Positions 33,109 to 45,026 of a stretch of 64,000 bases of DNA are shown one piece after another. The number at the start of each line of letters is the position of its first letter. Within the stretch, counting starts at the first letter, position 1. The DNA is taken from assembly GCA_900169235.1 (NCBI GenBank), contig FWCC01000191.1:56040-120039 (forward strand), given 5' to 3'. The position numbers were made by a program, and so were the translations under genes. The notes beneath the pieces are model-generated. The model worked only from the letters and a program-made list of their open reading frames with translations, made no database searches and was not told where the DNA came from. This DNA is from Zarea fungicola. Taxonomy: Eukaryota > Ascomycota > Sordariomycetes > Hypocreales > Cordycipitaceae.

Positions 33109-34275
33109 ATGATGGAGGAGGCCACAAGGGCTCACTTTTTTAACCATGGCAAAGTACGTACTCCAGCAAACAAGCATTTCCACGAGGCTGTGGCTAGAAT
33201 TCGGAATTCACCAGGTAACAGAACAAATGAGTCTAACCTGAAGAAAACAGAGCCCTGCTTCTGCAAGCGAAAGCTGTCATTGGTGCCAGCTACGGTCTTT
33301 GCCAAACCAAAGCACAATTCCCGTTACTGTCTTCAACGACGTAGACGATCAAGTGCTCCCAGAAGGGTTTCGGTTTATCAATACAATGGCGCTGGGAGAA
33401 GGAGTTGAGCCAGCAGAGGATAGTTTCCGAAGTGGTTGCTCATGCTCTGACGATGGAGATTGCCAATACACAGGCTGTCTATGCCTTGCAGATCTGGAAG
33501 ACGAGGACGAGGACGATGTTGAAATGAACGGCTACACAGGTCCAGTCAAGAAAGCGTATGCCTATCATTCACACGGTATCAAGGCCGGACTGCTGCGATC
33601 AAGGCTACAAAGCTCGACTGCGCCATTGTATGAATGCCACAAAGGCTGCGCTTGTTCAAGTGGGTGCCCAAACAGAGTCGTTGAACGTGGGCGTACTATC
33701 CCTCTTCAAATTTTCAGAACAAAAACCCGCGGGTGGGGTAAGTCGTTGGTTTTGGCAACCTCTGCATCAAAGAACTGAAGCTAACGTACCTGGATCTGCT
33801 CTTTGTAGGGGTACGCTCGCAAGCACTAATCAAACGTGGCCAGTTTGTGGATCGATATCTGGGCGAAATCATAACTGCGGAGGAAGCCGAACGTCGTCGT
33901 GCCAACTCTGTTGTTTCACAAAGAAAGGACGTGTATCTTTTTGCCCTTGACAAATTTACAGACCCTGATTCTCTGGATCCACGCTTAAACGGATACCCAC
34001 TGGAAGTTGACGGCGAGTTCATGTCCGGGCCAACCCGATTCATAAACCACTCGTGCGACCCAAATCTTCGCATCTTCGCCCGCGTAGGAGATCACGCAGA
34101 CAAGCATATCCATGATCTAGCTCTCTTCGCCATCAAAGACATTCAACGTGGAGAGGAACTGACATTTGACTATGTTGACGGTGTTACTGAGGAGCAGGAT
34201 GAAATCGACGGCAACATCGAAGGTATGACGGAATGCCTCTGTGGCAGTTCTAATTGCAGAAAATTTCTTTGGTGA
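33109..34275 (+). CDS. Histone H3 lysine-9 methyltransferase DIM-5 / KMT1
   Basis: Deposits H3K9 methylation that marks heterochromatin and RIP-mutated DNA in filamentous fungi. Exons 33109-33153, 33251-33737 and 33809-34275, introns 97 and 71 nt, 332 aa. Exon 1 encodes MMEEATRAHFFNHGK; exon 2 resumes at ESCHWCQLRS. The pre-SET zinc cluster (GCSCSDDGDCQYTGCLC, then CHKGCACSSGCPNR) is intact. The SET core shows RGQFVDRYLGEII, FINHSCDPN and TFDYVDG, and the post-SET cysteines are ECLCGSSNCRKFLW. There is no chromodomain, as in the Neurospora enzyme and unlike fission yeast Clr4. The first intron is placed so that the frame enters ESCHWC. The start could be the first or second ATG, or an unseen upstream exon could exist. 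Confidence 0.92.
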
Positions 34276-34573
34276 CGGAAATTGGGGTGATGCGACGAAG
34301 AGGCGATGAGTTGTCACTTCAAGACGCGCTCCAAGAGACGATTTGTTAGTTTATGATGAGATGAGACAACTCAAAGGAGACAGTGTTCTAGACTAAAGAA
34401 AACAAGTCTCGAGATCAAAGGAGAAAGCCTTGTGCGGGTAGTCTTTGTCCGCCAGCTAGTGAGGAGTCAGTAATGTTTTAAAATGAAGGCAGTGTCCGTG
34501 GTGCAGTCTCACAAGGCAAGTTGTCCAAATGAGATAATCTCTTGGCATCAACAAGCACGTGGAATAAACCCAG

Positions 34574-35323
34574 ATGTCAAAACATACAAACGTTCCCTCC
34601 AGCGCGATGAGCTCGCACCTTACTCGACAGAAGCAGTATGCGTCGTCGGATGTACAGAATTCCGAACTGAGAATATGGTATAGTGACAACTGCCGCTGGG
34701 CAGTTATCCTCGAGGACTACGAGTTTACCGATAGTATGACCTTTGTTCCAAACATCTATCGGGAATTCACATCTACTTCAGTCGAAGCCCTCGCTGCGTC
34801 TTGCGATGGAGCCACCGATATTGACGTGACAGGGGCTGTCCAAACATTCTTCGAATCGCCCGTTGTGCGAGCCGCCTTTGGAGCATTCAGGGCACAATGC
34901 AGCTCAGCTGAGATTTTGGAGAGTGAAATAGTCGGTACCTTGGCAATCTCAGCCACGGGTTATGACCTGTTCAAAGCTAGAGGTGCCTTCCCGCTAGCAA
35001 GCTGGCCGACGGCGGAGAGAGACATAGGCCATAGACATGCAAGCCTAAGGAAATTGGTCAATGAGTATATGCTGCGAGTTGAATCTTGGAGGCTCCAAGG
35101 TCTTTCCCATGGCAGGCCATGGGGGTTTGGTACGTCAGATTCTATGTTGACGTTTCTCAAGTCAACCCTGGTCCAGCTTTGGCACATGGACCAACAAGGC
35201 TGTTTCAATTCTCGCAAAGTACAGACCAACTCCAAAGACTGGAATGTACTCTGGGATGACTGGTTTGAAAAATGCAACAAAGCTGATGCTGCAAATTCTA
35301 TTGCAAAGTCCGAGACAGCTTAG
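34574..35323 (+). CDS. Hypothetical protein of unknown family, 249 aa
   Basis: Single exon from an ATG at 34574, same strand as DIM-5 and about 300 bp downstream. I do not recognise it. There is no signal peptide or membrane segment. The composition is mixed and protein-like, with several Trp (WYSDNCRWAVILEDYEF, ASWPTAERDIGHRH, DWNVLWDDWFEKCNKAD) and probable helices (HASLRKLVNEYMLRVESW). The long clean frame and internal Met support a real gene. It could also be the 3' part of a longer split gene. Confidence 0.5.
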   Translation: MSKHTNVPSSAMSSHLTRQKQYASSDVQNSELRIWYSDNCRWAVILEDYEFTDSMTFVPNIYREFTSTSVEALAASCDGATDIDVTGAVQTFFESPVVRAAFGAFRAQCSSAEILESEIVGTLAISATGYDLFKARGAFPLASWPTAERDIGHRHASLRKLVNEYMLRVESWRLQGLSHGRPWGFGTSDSMLTFLKSTLVQLWHMDQQGCFNSRKVQTNSKDWNVLWDDWFEKCNKADAANSIAKSETA

Positions 35324-36330
35324 CAAGCTGAAACGGGGAAGGTGGAAGACGCAGAGGTCTACATTGGAGCCGGACGTTGTTTGGCTGGTTGGATGGAGAG
35401 AGCCTGAGCTTGGGGAATAATCAGCCGTGTAGAATGATGCAAGTCAAGCGAGGGGGCTGCTGTGATGGTACATCGCACTCACACAAAGCTACGATCCTAA
35501 TAGTAGCTACCTCAGAATATACTTATATTTTCACATCACAAGTGCCTATAATTCCTCTTGGCGATTTAAGCAATACTAGTTTGAAGAAGAACGAGCAAGT
35601 AGATTGTCCATGACTATGAAATCGTAAAAACCAGCCCATTCGAGCGGATAGGAGGCATTTTAGTCGTTAGCACTCAAAACCACCATGTGTAGTTTCGATA
35701 CCAGTTTTTCTGTTTGCTTCACTGCGAGCCCGTGAGCTTCCGATGCACCCACCAAACGCCGGGTCCAGCCGAGGTGCCCAGCCAAGTCACCCCCACAATG
35801 CATAAAAAGCTGGCAACTGTTGCTTTATTTGGGCTTTTCACATGGACCTGGGGCTCCACACGCTAGTATAACAAACGCTGGGGGTAAGGTAGTAGGCTGA
35901 TCATGGCATTCTCGTGTCCCAGACCAGCCATCGGAAAATGAAAGAGGGGAGGGAGCCGTCGCACCGGGTGTGCATGGTGGGCGGGCCGCTCTGTTGTAGT
36001 GAGAGGTCCTTGTTTTATTTTGCCGTCTCGTTTTTTTCCCCTTTCATAGATGTGTCGCTGGGTTTCCATTTTTAAACCTTGCAAATACCGCCCATGTAAC
36101 CGTTTTTCATCGTCGTTTGAGACAGGTGGCTGTGACAGCTCCATCCTGTGCCACATACCCCGGATTTCTTAAGCTGAGCCGCCCACCAGACTATCCAAAA
36201 ACTCTCTTTAAACCTCAAGGAGCATTCATTGGGTTGTGCACGTAAACGCACAGCTACCTCCAAGTAACACGGCGAGCATCACGCGAGGATCTGCACTGCA
36301 CACATTTTTGCATCTCTATCCAAGCGACCA
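35324..36330. other. Intergenic spacer
   Basis: 1.0 kb between the hypothetical gene and a small split gene. Pyrimidine-rich stretches precede the latter (36000-36060, 36300-36360). Only short frames are present and nothing is supported. Confidence 0.4.
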
Positions 36331-36815
36331 ATGTCCGCTACTCTTCCTCCGTTTTCCACGTCTGCGAGGGTCCATCCCAGTGTTCTATTACACTTATCCA
36401 ACACACCTCGGCGCTCTCCGATGAGATGGTACGTCTCCAAACAACAAAGTCCACCAGGAGAGGAAGCAAAGGAGAAGCCACACCTGCGAGGCGCCATAAT
36501 AGGCAAGCAAGCGCTTTCATGCAGGTGCTAGCAAAGCATGTGGTGCTCTCCAGGTTGCCAAGAGTGACTTTGCGTGCTAACTGTAATGTTTCGCCTAGGG
36601 TACCGACCATCGTCGGCCTCTCCATTGTAGGTTACGGCGCAAAAAGATACATAGATGGCGCCCGCGAGAAGCGCGAGCAAGTCCTTGAAGCTCAGTATCG
36701 GGAAGAAGCCGAGAGAAGGCGGCGCAACGATATGCTCCTGGACGTGTATGGCGATCGTGAAAGCCTGGAAGGGTTGGAAAAGGCCATCAAGTTCTACGAA
36801 AGTGGGAAGAAGTAG
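36331..36815 (+). CDS. Small probable mitochondrial membrane protein
   Basis: Exons 36331-36428 and 36599-36815 with a 170 nt intron, 104 aa. The N terminus MSATLPPFSTSARVHPSVLL is Ser/Arg-rich and free of acidic residues, like a mitochondrial presequence. A short hydrophobic segment, VPTIVGLSIVGYGAKRYI, spans the splice junction. The C-terminal half is a charged helix (REKREQVLEAQYREEAERRR) ending KAIKFYESGKK. I do not recognise the family. The splice is supported by frame and by a TGCTAAC branch-like site close to the acceptor. Translation could instead begin at the second ATG (36421), leaving a 74-residue protein that starts directly at the hydrophobic segment. Confidence 0.6.
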
Positions 36816-37321
36816 GAGTCTGACCCAACCATACGGAGTTGTGTAAACCGACGGACAAGGTGGTTGGCCATCTGGCCGGAAAGTGTGCAAGTCAATCATG
36901 GGGTTGCGATATGGAGTCTGGCGTACATGGCGTTTGATACCGACTCTCGATTTGAGAGCAAGAAAATTGGAGGTGGAGGAGCATGCTTCGTCTCGGAATA
37001 TCTCATGGCTCATTTATTTTCTGTTGCTCTCAGTTGTATATTGCGTGCAATCCCACTCGCGGCCCATTGTTCATTCAATGTTCTAAGCTAGCAAAGAGTG
37101 TCTCTGTCGCCTCGCCTTTGCTCCCATGCATCCAGAGACAGGATTCTCATCGCGAGCTGCATGTGCCCCAAAGCTAATATAACTTCCACGCCGAGAATTC
37201 CAATAAATCCCGCCCAGGACCCAAAAAACGGACACCGGTATATCTCTTGTTCGCTAGGCGATTGCCACGTCAATCACATACCCAGTTCCTAATTGCTAAT
37301 TAACTTGTTCACGCTCAGAGC
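36816..37321. other. Convergent 3' region
   Basis: 506 bp between the 3' ends of the small mitochondrial-type gene and the BTB gene. Short frames only; nothing supported. Confidence 0.4.
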
Positions 37322-38138
37322 TCAAGGTGGCTTGAGCTCCTTTCGTCGTATCTTGCTTCGCTGCTCCATCATAAGGGCGAGCTTGCCAGCGAAGTAACTC
37401 GACACCTGCAGGACGAAGGCTGGCCGATTTCCCAGCTCCTCTGCCGAAGATTGCCACGTCCGAAAATAGACACCTTCGCAAAAATATTGAATCATGAGGT
37501 CACCAAGCTCTCTTTGGGTTAGGTGATTCAGCTCAAGAGCCTCGAAAGCATCTGCAAAATCCTTCATACACCACAACTGTTGCGCTTCATCCAGAGGAGC
37601 ACGAAACATGGCGCGGTGACGGTCACCAATCAAAGAGTTTATGCAACGAAGCATATATGCTGCAATGGTTGGGCATATGAACCGATCACACAGCTTGTAG
37701 ACTTCAACGTAATCCCGTAGTGGCGTTCTCTGAACTTGTGCTTCCGGATTTGCGGCAGGCGCTGGCGTCGCATGCGGCACAATAGAAGAATAGCTGTACG
37801 CTACTCCGAGGAATAGGGCAAAATACTTCGGATCGATGTTATCAAACGCAATCTCACCCCCCGATTCTTTGTAGCATGGCTTGGCTGTTGCCTGAAAGTA
37901 CTCAGAGTGCTGGCTCAGAACCGTCCCATGGACGCTAAAGATGTCATCTTTGACTTTGATCGATACGGACTCTTCACCTGTACTGTAGGTTTGAATTAGC
38001 GAGAACATCCCGCAGCCGGCAGGTACCAATGCAGCAAACGTACCGTAACGGCCACGCCGTGCGAAAATCGGATCGTAGAACCGATGGCGTTTTATCACTT
38101 GAATTTGAAGTCTTTGCTTTCTTTTTGGGAGGGGGCAT
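37322..38138 (-). CDS. BTB/POZ-domain protein
   Basis: Probably a protein-interaction module, some of which act as cullin-3 adaptors; its partner is unknown. Exons 38138-38044 and 37982-37322 (61 nt intron), 251 aa. It opens MPPPKKKAKTSNSSDKTPS, with a basic KKKAK patch. The BTB fold follows: SDFRTAWPLRTGEESVSIKV across the splice, then KDDIFSVHGTVLSQHSEYFQ and PKYFALFLGVAYSYSSIVP. The C-terminal part (VEVYKLCDRFICPTIAAYML, ALELNHLTQRELGDLMIQYF) looks like the helical region after many fungal BTB domains. Without the intron the frame extends upstream to 38284 but lacks the BTB first strand, so the spliced form is preferred. Confidence 0.75.
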
Positions 38139-38424
38139 TGCGCTGGTAATGTGTTGCAAGGCTGAAAGTTGAGCACTGTGCGGTGTCGGATGCAGTTTGT
38201 GTTGAAGAATAACAAGCTTGGCAGCTGGCAGCCGCAGCCCAGAATGATCAGCTGCGTGGCTGCCTGCCTCACAAATCTATTCAAACGAGGACGCTGATGT
38301 GATAATCACCCCAAGAGGCGGAGGCAACTGTCATCGCTCTGCCGTTTTCTGCCATTTTCCGCATGGCAAACGCGACGGCCCTGCCCACATTGGATTCGAA
38401 TTGGATATCTTGCTATAAAAACGA

Positions 38425-39398
38425 CTACCGAGCCTTGATTTTTCGAATCACTACTCTAGCGCCATCCAACTCCCACCCGACACCATCTTTTTGTTTCAAG
38501 TCGTCCCAGCCCGAGCTGGTGGCCAATTCAAGATAAGTCAAGTCAACCCCGAGATATGCACGCCCAAAGCATTTGAGGGTATGCAATCGAAACTCTGGTT
38601 CTACCCATTCCATAATGCGTGCACGATGCCCATCGACGGCTTTCCGCACTCGGTGGAACCGAATAAAGTTGTCGTGCGCAAGGGCTGACAGAGCATCATT
38701 GATTTTTCGGTCTCTCAAGTTGTACTGGCGACGCAAGGCATAAGCTTCTGACAGCGCTCTCCGCCGACATGCCGTGTCCAAGACCAGATAGGCCACGACT
38801 TCTTGGAACTCAATTGGGGTTAGATTATGCTCAGGATGGATATTTCGGATTAAATGCAAAATGGCAGCATGGTATGATTCTGGCTGCTTCACAAGAACTG
38901 CCAAGCGGATGCAGAACAAATAGGCTTGAATAGCAAAATTGTCTGTACGCTTGGAGGCGACAATGCTCTCGCGTAGTTTCCGGAGTGCCGACATGATGAT
39001 AGACAGCGTTTTTGTATTCCCTGGAGTCTGAAGAGACTCGACGCTGGTAGTGTCTGGGATTACTATGCTGCAAGTGCCGTCTTCCCTTCTCTTGCTTGGT
39101 TCCAGATCGAGAGAGGAAAAGCGCCTGAGCAGTTCGTCACGCTCGCCCACATCGGAGCAAAAACCCAAGTACCGCTCAGCAATTAGTCTGTAGTAGTTTT
39201 CCTGTGCTTTTAATGGCTTCAATCTATCGTCCGATGCGCATTAGAATCATTGATCGGACCAGCGGGATGGTTGTGTAGCTACCGTGTCTCGCCCTTCGAC
39301 GGCAGCCCCATCTCTTCCAACGGATCCATTTGCACAGATTTCAACCTGCTCCATTGCTTCGCCGACGCCTTGGGTTCTTTATTTCTCCAAGACGACAT
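38425..39398 (-). CDS. SAC3 / CSN8-PSMD8-eIF3k-like protein
   Basis: Exons 39398-39283 and 39223-38425 (59 nt intron), 304 aa, start MSSWRNKEPKASAKQWSRLK. The all-helical pattern with KAQENYYRLIAERYLGFC, FAIQAYLFCIRLAVLVKQPE, EFQEVVAYLVLDTACRRRAL and ALSALAHDNFIRFHRVRKAV resembles the PCI-type domain found in SAC3, CSN8, PSMD8 and eIF3k. I cannot choose between these. A short basic N terminus and a C-terminal extension (WELDGARVVIRKIKAR) are also present. The intron is supported by the frame change just before LKPLKAQENYY. Divergent from the aldolase gene with a long (1.7 kb) intergenic region. Confidence 0.6.
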
Positions 39399-41087
39399 GA
39401 TTATGGTTATTGCCAGTGGTTGCCAGTGTGCGATTTTATTGGACGGTGGCTGAGTGTTGTTCAGGCTGGATAGAGTCGGCAGGGCCAGTGGTGGGGTAGC
39501 AGCAAGGGCTGTTTCCCTTTTTCACTACAATAAAAATGTGCTTGACAAAGTCGGGCAGTGCATGCCTCACGTAGCTCGACTGGCCGTTCTTTTCAAGTCG
39601 GTCTTGAATATTCTAATTCCATAAATAATTTTGGGACAAAAAATGAATTATATAATCTGTTTAAATACCACCGGCCTTAGAAGCGCGAAACCGAGCAGGA
39701 AAGACAGGGCAACAAGTCTGGCCCTTCGGCGATTCACCCAGGTACAACACAATTCGTTTATCAATGGTAGACTTGACAGTATTAGAATTTGTCGACATGG
39801 CCACTGTATAACTGCTATTGAAAATCTTCAATTAATTAGACTTGCCGATCCGCACCGTCTCGCAAAGACGAATGCGCGCTTGGTGGGCTGTCTTATCAGT
39901 CCAACATACCGTGCACTAAATAGTGGCCGATGGGCGGCGGGGTCGCCCATCAGAGAGAGAGTTGCTGTCACAGCTCAAGCTTGGCAATAGTAGTCATGCT
40001 AAAAGTAGGCATAGGTAAAAAGGCTCCACGACTGTGATGTCCCTCTTTTCTATTTAGAGGCTCGTCTCAAATAAGTGGTACTGTTCTTTCGGGCCGTCTT
40101 AAAGTTTATTCGCGCTTGGCTTTGGCTCAACGCAAATATGCTTGCGGCAGTTTGGCCGTCTAGTGACTATAATCTTAGACTCAGGTGTTATCATCGATTT
40201 ACTGCAATTTGCTACGTCTCGTAAGAACTGCAAGGTTTCCCCCGCATTTGAAGCTGTCTTGTCGTGATGATTTCATTCGCTGTCTCATTTGCGCATTCAG
40301 CATTGGCACCGTCCGGAATTAGCTAAACTTTTCGTGTGATGTTCCGCATGTTTCCGTTGAGCCTCCGATGCATCGGCTACTGTAGAGAGCCAGTGCCCGT
40401 GATCAAGTTAATCTCAATTCATTTACCTCTTCCGGGCGCAGCGGAGTCTACTTTGACTCCTTCTTCATCTACAACAATACCCCCTTCTCCTTTCACAAGT
40501 CTACCTTCATAGCAGGTCTGCCTTGGATCATTACCGTAAGTCAGGTTTTAATATGCTGCTGACTTTTTGTCGCACCCCACTTGGCTTGAACAACACCAGA
40601 GGAGCAGAACGCAGCACCGAAACCCGCCGTCCACACTCCAGCGAGCAGCGCAGTAGCTCGCCGCATTGGTTTACTCGACATCGTCGACGGCAAGCCACTG
40701 CTGTAACCCATTGAGCGAGATACCGATTCAAATAATGTCAAATTTTCAGCCCTGAAAAATTTTGCGGACTGCTTCCATGGGGCAATGCTGAAAAACGCTC
40801 AGGTCTCCCTGCCAGTTGCGTCAGATACCCCGCCAACCCGCCCCTGTAGAACCTGAGCACCATGTTGGTATCGATAAGCGTGGTACAAAAACCCCGCGTC
40901 ATGGGTGCTGCGAACCGTCTAACTGGCTGTTCTACTTTTCTTATCGCAATTGAATTCTTGAAAAAGCACTTTTCGTGTCTAACTATTCTCCTTTAGTCCA
41001 GATTCTCTTTAAATACTAGCTTCTCAGTCTCAACCCTGACAGAACACCTGTTCAACCTTCTTCAACGACCACTACAAAACAGCAATC
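39399..41087. promoter_or_regulatory. Upstream region of the aldolase gene
   Basis: 1.69 kb between divergent genes. The part nearest the aldolase start has pyrimidine-rich stretches (40455-40510, 41045-41075) typical of strongly expressed fungal genes, and a TTTAAATA sequence near 41008, about 80 nt upstream of the ATG. Short frames exist but none is supported. Confidence 0.45.
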
Positions 41088-41786
41088 ATGGGTTGCACTG
41101 ATGTCCTGACCCGCAAGACCGGCGTTATCGTTGGCGATGACGTTCTCCGTCTCTTCGAGTACGCTCGTGAGAAACAGTTTGCCATTCCTGCTATTGTAAG
41201 TTATCATTGATCCATCTTCGCTGCCGTGTGCCTCGCTGACTAGCCGTCAACTAGAACGTGACCTCTTCCTCCACCGTCGTCGCTTCTCTCGAGGCCGCTC
41301 GCGATGCCAAGTCTCCCATCATCCTTCAGATGTCACAGGGTGGCGCCGCTTACTTCGCTGGCAAGGTACGAAATGGATAGAATTTCTGCGTGCTTCCGAT
41401 TCCATGATGCTAATGTCATTGCCGCCATCTAGGGTGTTGCCAATGGCGACCAGGCTGCCTCAATCGCTGGCGCCGTCGCCGGTGCACACTACATTCGCTC
41501 CATTGCTCCCACCTACGGTATCCCTGTCGTCCTGCACACTGACCACTGCGCCAAGAAGCTCCTCCCCTGGCTCGATGGCATGCTCGATGCCGACGAAGCT
41601 CACTTCAAAGCCACCGGTGAGCCCCTCTTCAGCTCCCACATGATTGATCTGTCTGAGGAGTCTGTGGAGTGGAACATTGAGACCACTGCCGCCTACCTCA
41701 AGCGTGCTGCTCCCATGAAGCAGTGGCTCGAGATGGAGATTGGCATCACCGGTGGTGAGGAGGATGGTGTCAACAACGAGGATGTT

Positions 41787-41818
<32 letters not shown>

Positions 41819-42366
41819 TATCCTCAACATTTACAACACCCTCTCCCCCATCTCTCCCTACTTCTCCATTGCTGCCGGCTTCGGAAATGTCCACGGTGTC
41901 TACAAGCCCGGCAACGTCAAGCTGCACCCCGAGCTCCTTGGCAAGCACCAGGCCCACGTCAAGTCTGCCATTGGTGGGGCCAACGACAAGCCAGTCTTTT
42001 TCGTTTTCCACGGCGGTTCGGGCTCCAGCAAGCAGGAGTACTTGGATGCCATTAGCCACGGTGTCGTCAAGGTCAACATGGACACTGACATGCAGTTCGC
42101 CTACATGGCCGGTATCCGTGACTACATGCTGAACAAGAAGGACTACCTCCTCACCGCTGTTGGTAATCCTGACGGCGAAGACAAGCCCAACAAGAAGTAC
42201 TTTGATGTAAGTTTTGACAAGAATAGATTTTTTTGGCGCCGTTTAATTATCAACGAATCTAACTTTGCATTAAAAGCCCCGTGTCTGGGTTCGTGAGGGT
42301 GAAAAGACCATGTCCAAGCGTGTTGCTGTCGCTCTTGCCGATTTCAACAACGCTAACCAGCTGTAA
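41088..42366 (+). CDS. FBA1: Fructose-bisphosphate aldolase, class II
   Basis: Cleaves fructose-1,6-bisphosphate in cytosolic glycolysis and runs the reverse step in gluconeogenesis; zinc-dependent. Exons 41088-41195, 41255-41365, 41433-42206 and 42277-42366, introns 59, 67 and 70 nt, 360 aa, the standard length. Metal and active-site blocks are visible: HTDHCAKKLLPW, EMEIGITGGEEDGVNNE, AAGFGNVHGVYKPGNV, FFVFHGGSGSSK and VKVNMDTDMQFAY. Codon use is strongly biased to C-ending codons (GCC, CTC, GTC, AAG), as expected of a highly expressed gene, and this leaves a long antisense frame that is not real. The start is the ATG in the context ATCATGGGT. Confidence 0.97.
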
Positions 42367-42731
42367 GCTGGCTCTGAACTGGTAGCGGCCAGCGAATACA
42401 TGGTACACGATTGTGTGTTAGATGATACACATGTTAAAAAGCCCTTTAGTCGGCATAGGTTGAGGAGTCTAGGGAGGTTGCATTTTGTTGTAGGCTGAAA
42501 CGCCTTTACAACGTAGCACTCGATAGTTGAAGAAAAAAAGCAGTTCCTATCAAAAACAGATCCCGTAAAATGGAGGCAATGGGCGAATGGGAAATGAATA
42601 AAGCCTTTAAAAATTATTTATATAGTAATACAATCTAGCTAACATCGCGGGTAACCAGACCAGCTCCAGTCATTTACTTGCAAATGTATTGCACCAATAG
42701 GGAATAGTCTACCTCACGAGCTGGGTGCATG
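42367..42731. other. Convergent 3' region FBA1 / KES1
   Basis: 365 bp between stops, AT-rich near 42595-42640 (AATTATTTATATAGTAATAC), probably the polyadenylation regions of both genes. Confidence 0.45.
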
Positions 42732-44041
42732 CTATTGACCCAAAGCCTCTTGTTCAATCGTGGCGATTTGCTCTGGAGAAAGAGCCTCGGATTCAGCAGC
42801 CTCAGCCTTTTTCGCGTCGAATCGCCATAGTCCGCCGGTCTTGTCGCGTTCTCCATCAAGAGCAACACCGCCGGCGGCACCAAGCTCTTGCAAAACAGCG
42901 TCAGTGTCATCACCACTAACAGCTGTAAAGTAACGGCGCTTCCATGCTGTTTCGTCCGATGTCTCCTTGTGGCGCAGCGCGCGCTGGGCATTCTCAATCT
43001 TGCCCTTTTCGATGGAGACTACATCCATGTCGCCGCTCTGGATACCGGCGGCAACCTTGGCCCAGGCGCGGCGGGATTCGAGAGGATGTTGCTTCTCAAC
43101 GGGTGCTAGCTTAAGTTCTGTCTGCTCCGCCTCGGCGTCGTATTGGTCCACCAGGGTGTCTTTGGAATTCTTCTTGGCTGCACCAGCGTAGAAATCGAGC
43201 GTCGTGTTCCACTGTCCAGTGACGTTGTACAGCACTTCTTTTTCCTTGCCGATTGGGTAGATGGTGGCGACAACCGTGTTCTTCTTTCCTGAAAGCCATC
43301 CCTTGCCGCTGTAATCAATCTTGGCACTGAATCCGCTAGAGCTGGTGATGTGGCTGGTGCCGTCCAGCTCGACAAACGGCGCACCAAAGATGAGGCCCTC
43401 GATATGAAGGGAGGGTAGCGTAATCAGGTAGCTTTCAGGCTCCTTCTTTTCGCCAATGGGAATAGTCAAGACAGCATGGCCAATCTGTTTGACAATAATG
43501 GTGCTCTTGAATGTGGCTTTTTGAGCATTGTAGCCTTCCAGCTGGACGCCAGTATTTCTATTGCGGATGCAGTAGGCGGTGGCAGGAGGATGGTGGCTGA
43601 CTTGCTCCGAGATGAGAGTCGTCTCGCCGGCTTCGTCGTTCCATGAACCGAGAAAGAGCTCGCCGAGGAAAGGGTTCAATGGCTTCTTCTCGTTGCCAAA
43701 CTGCTCACTGCGGCTGGCGTACTGGTGCTTGAGGGTGGATAAGAACCACTTGAGAACAAGTAGAGATCGTCTGGCAGGGTCGGCTTCCGAGGCGGCGGCG
43801 ATGAGGAGGGACGGGTGCGTCGACCAGTATGAGGAGAACTCGGTCAGGGACTGCGACGACAGGATAAAGGGAGGGGCAGTTAAGGACGAAAGATCGCCGT
43901 TGAACGAGGCGATTGACTAGATGGAGGAAGCGGTCAGTGGAGTGCTCAATGCGATACTTGACGCCATGGGTCCGCCCATACCTTTAGGAATGCAGACCAG
44001 CTTCCACTGCCAGCCTGTGCCTGAGCTGTAGCTGATGACAT
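42732..44041 (-). CDS. Oxysterol-binding protein KES1/OSH4-like
   Basis: Sterol/PI4P exchange protein acting at Golgi and ER contacts. Exons 44041-43982 and 43916-42732 (65 nt intron), 414 aa, close to yeast Osh4 (434). No PH or ankyrin domain, so it is the short ORD-only type. Exon 1 encodes MSSATAQAQAGSGSWSAFLK, which continues as SIASFNGDLSSLTAPPFILS and forms the lid. The family fingerprint EQVSHHPPATAYC is present, with NPFLGELFLGSW before it. The C-terminal helix region is long and acidic/basic (LESRRAWAKVAAGIQSGDMD). Divergent from MIX23. Confidence 0.93.
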
Positions 44042-45026
44042 GACTGCGATCGATTGCCTTAAAGGTGCGGTGCAATGGCCGGGTGTTGACAACTTCAGGC
44101 GGTAAAGGAAAGTATGAATGTGAGGGGCAAATTTTAGGGAGCGCTTTGTTCGATGGCGAGGCGGAGCTGGGAGTCTCCCTGATGATGCAAGGTCGTGGCG
44201 GTGCAATAATGCTATCGAGTTGGTCAATTTAAGATTGGGAGCATTGAGCCAGTTGCCCACGCGACATCCCCCACTTTGCTCTTCCTGTTTGCGACAACAA
44301 CGGATCATCATCGGTGACGCAACAAAAGATGCGCCACATTTATTATGATGTGCGATCGACAGCAGCTTTTCAGTCAGAATAGTAGAGTGCATCCAAAGTG
44401 GTTTTTGACCATTGAGCCATCGCATCAATCTGTTTGCTTTGGCTTCTTTTCGACACAATCTTGGCGAGATTTTAGCCTAAATACCTACTTAATTAATAAA
44501 GAAATAAACTGAGTAAATTGAATATCGCGAAAATTCGAATCGAATTTATTATTGCTTAATTCATTTCACCAGCTTGGATACTACAGAGGCCAATAAAAAT
44601 ATCTCGCTGGCCCCTTGGAGCTCATCACAGCTGCAAACAACTATTTTATGAGTTGTATATCTCAGTCATGCTATTCACCTCCATGTACTAGACTCATGGA
44701 TCAAGTTTTTACTTGGCGAAATAATTGTAGTGCCAATTATTCCGTGTGTTCTATCTAATAAATAGATCTCGTTCGGAGTCTGGATATCAGTAGGAGTGGA
44801 GTCTGGATGTCATATCCAACTGGCACCTAGCGCTTGGCTTAGACCGCAGCCCATCCATCTCCTGCATATAACGAATCAACGCCCGCATCTTGCCGAAGCA
44901 ATTTCAGCCCGACAACTGTTGAGTACAACTCTTGACCGCAGCATCATCCTGGCTGATCTTTTGTGGAATAGGGCGGCCTCTGCCGACCCCCTGAGACCTG
45001 CCAAAGTGCAGGATCGCTCCATTGCC
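44042..45026. promoter_or_regulatory. Divergent promoter region KES1 / MIX23
   Basis: 985 bp, AT-rich between 44470 and 44760. A perfect 8-bp inverted repeat with one-base spacer (AAATTCGA-A-TCGAATTT) sits at about 44530-44546. The frame of MIX23 is open upstream of its start to 44796, but an ATG nearer the conserved part is preferred. Confidence 0.4.

Noticed and set aside
41460..42059. 199-codon frame antisense to aldolase
   Set aside because: Overlaps the strongly biased FBA1 coding exon; no independent support.
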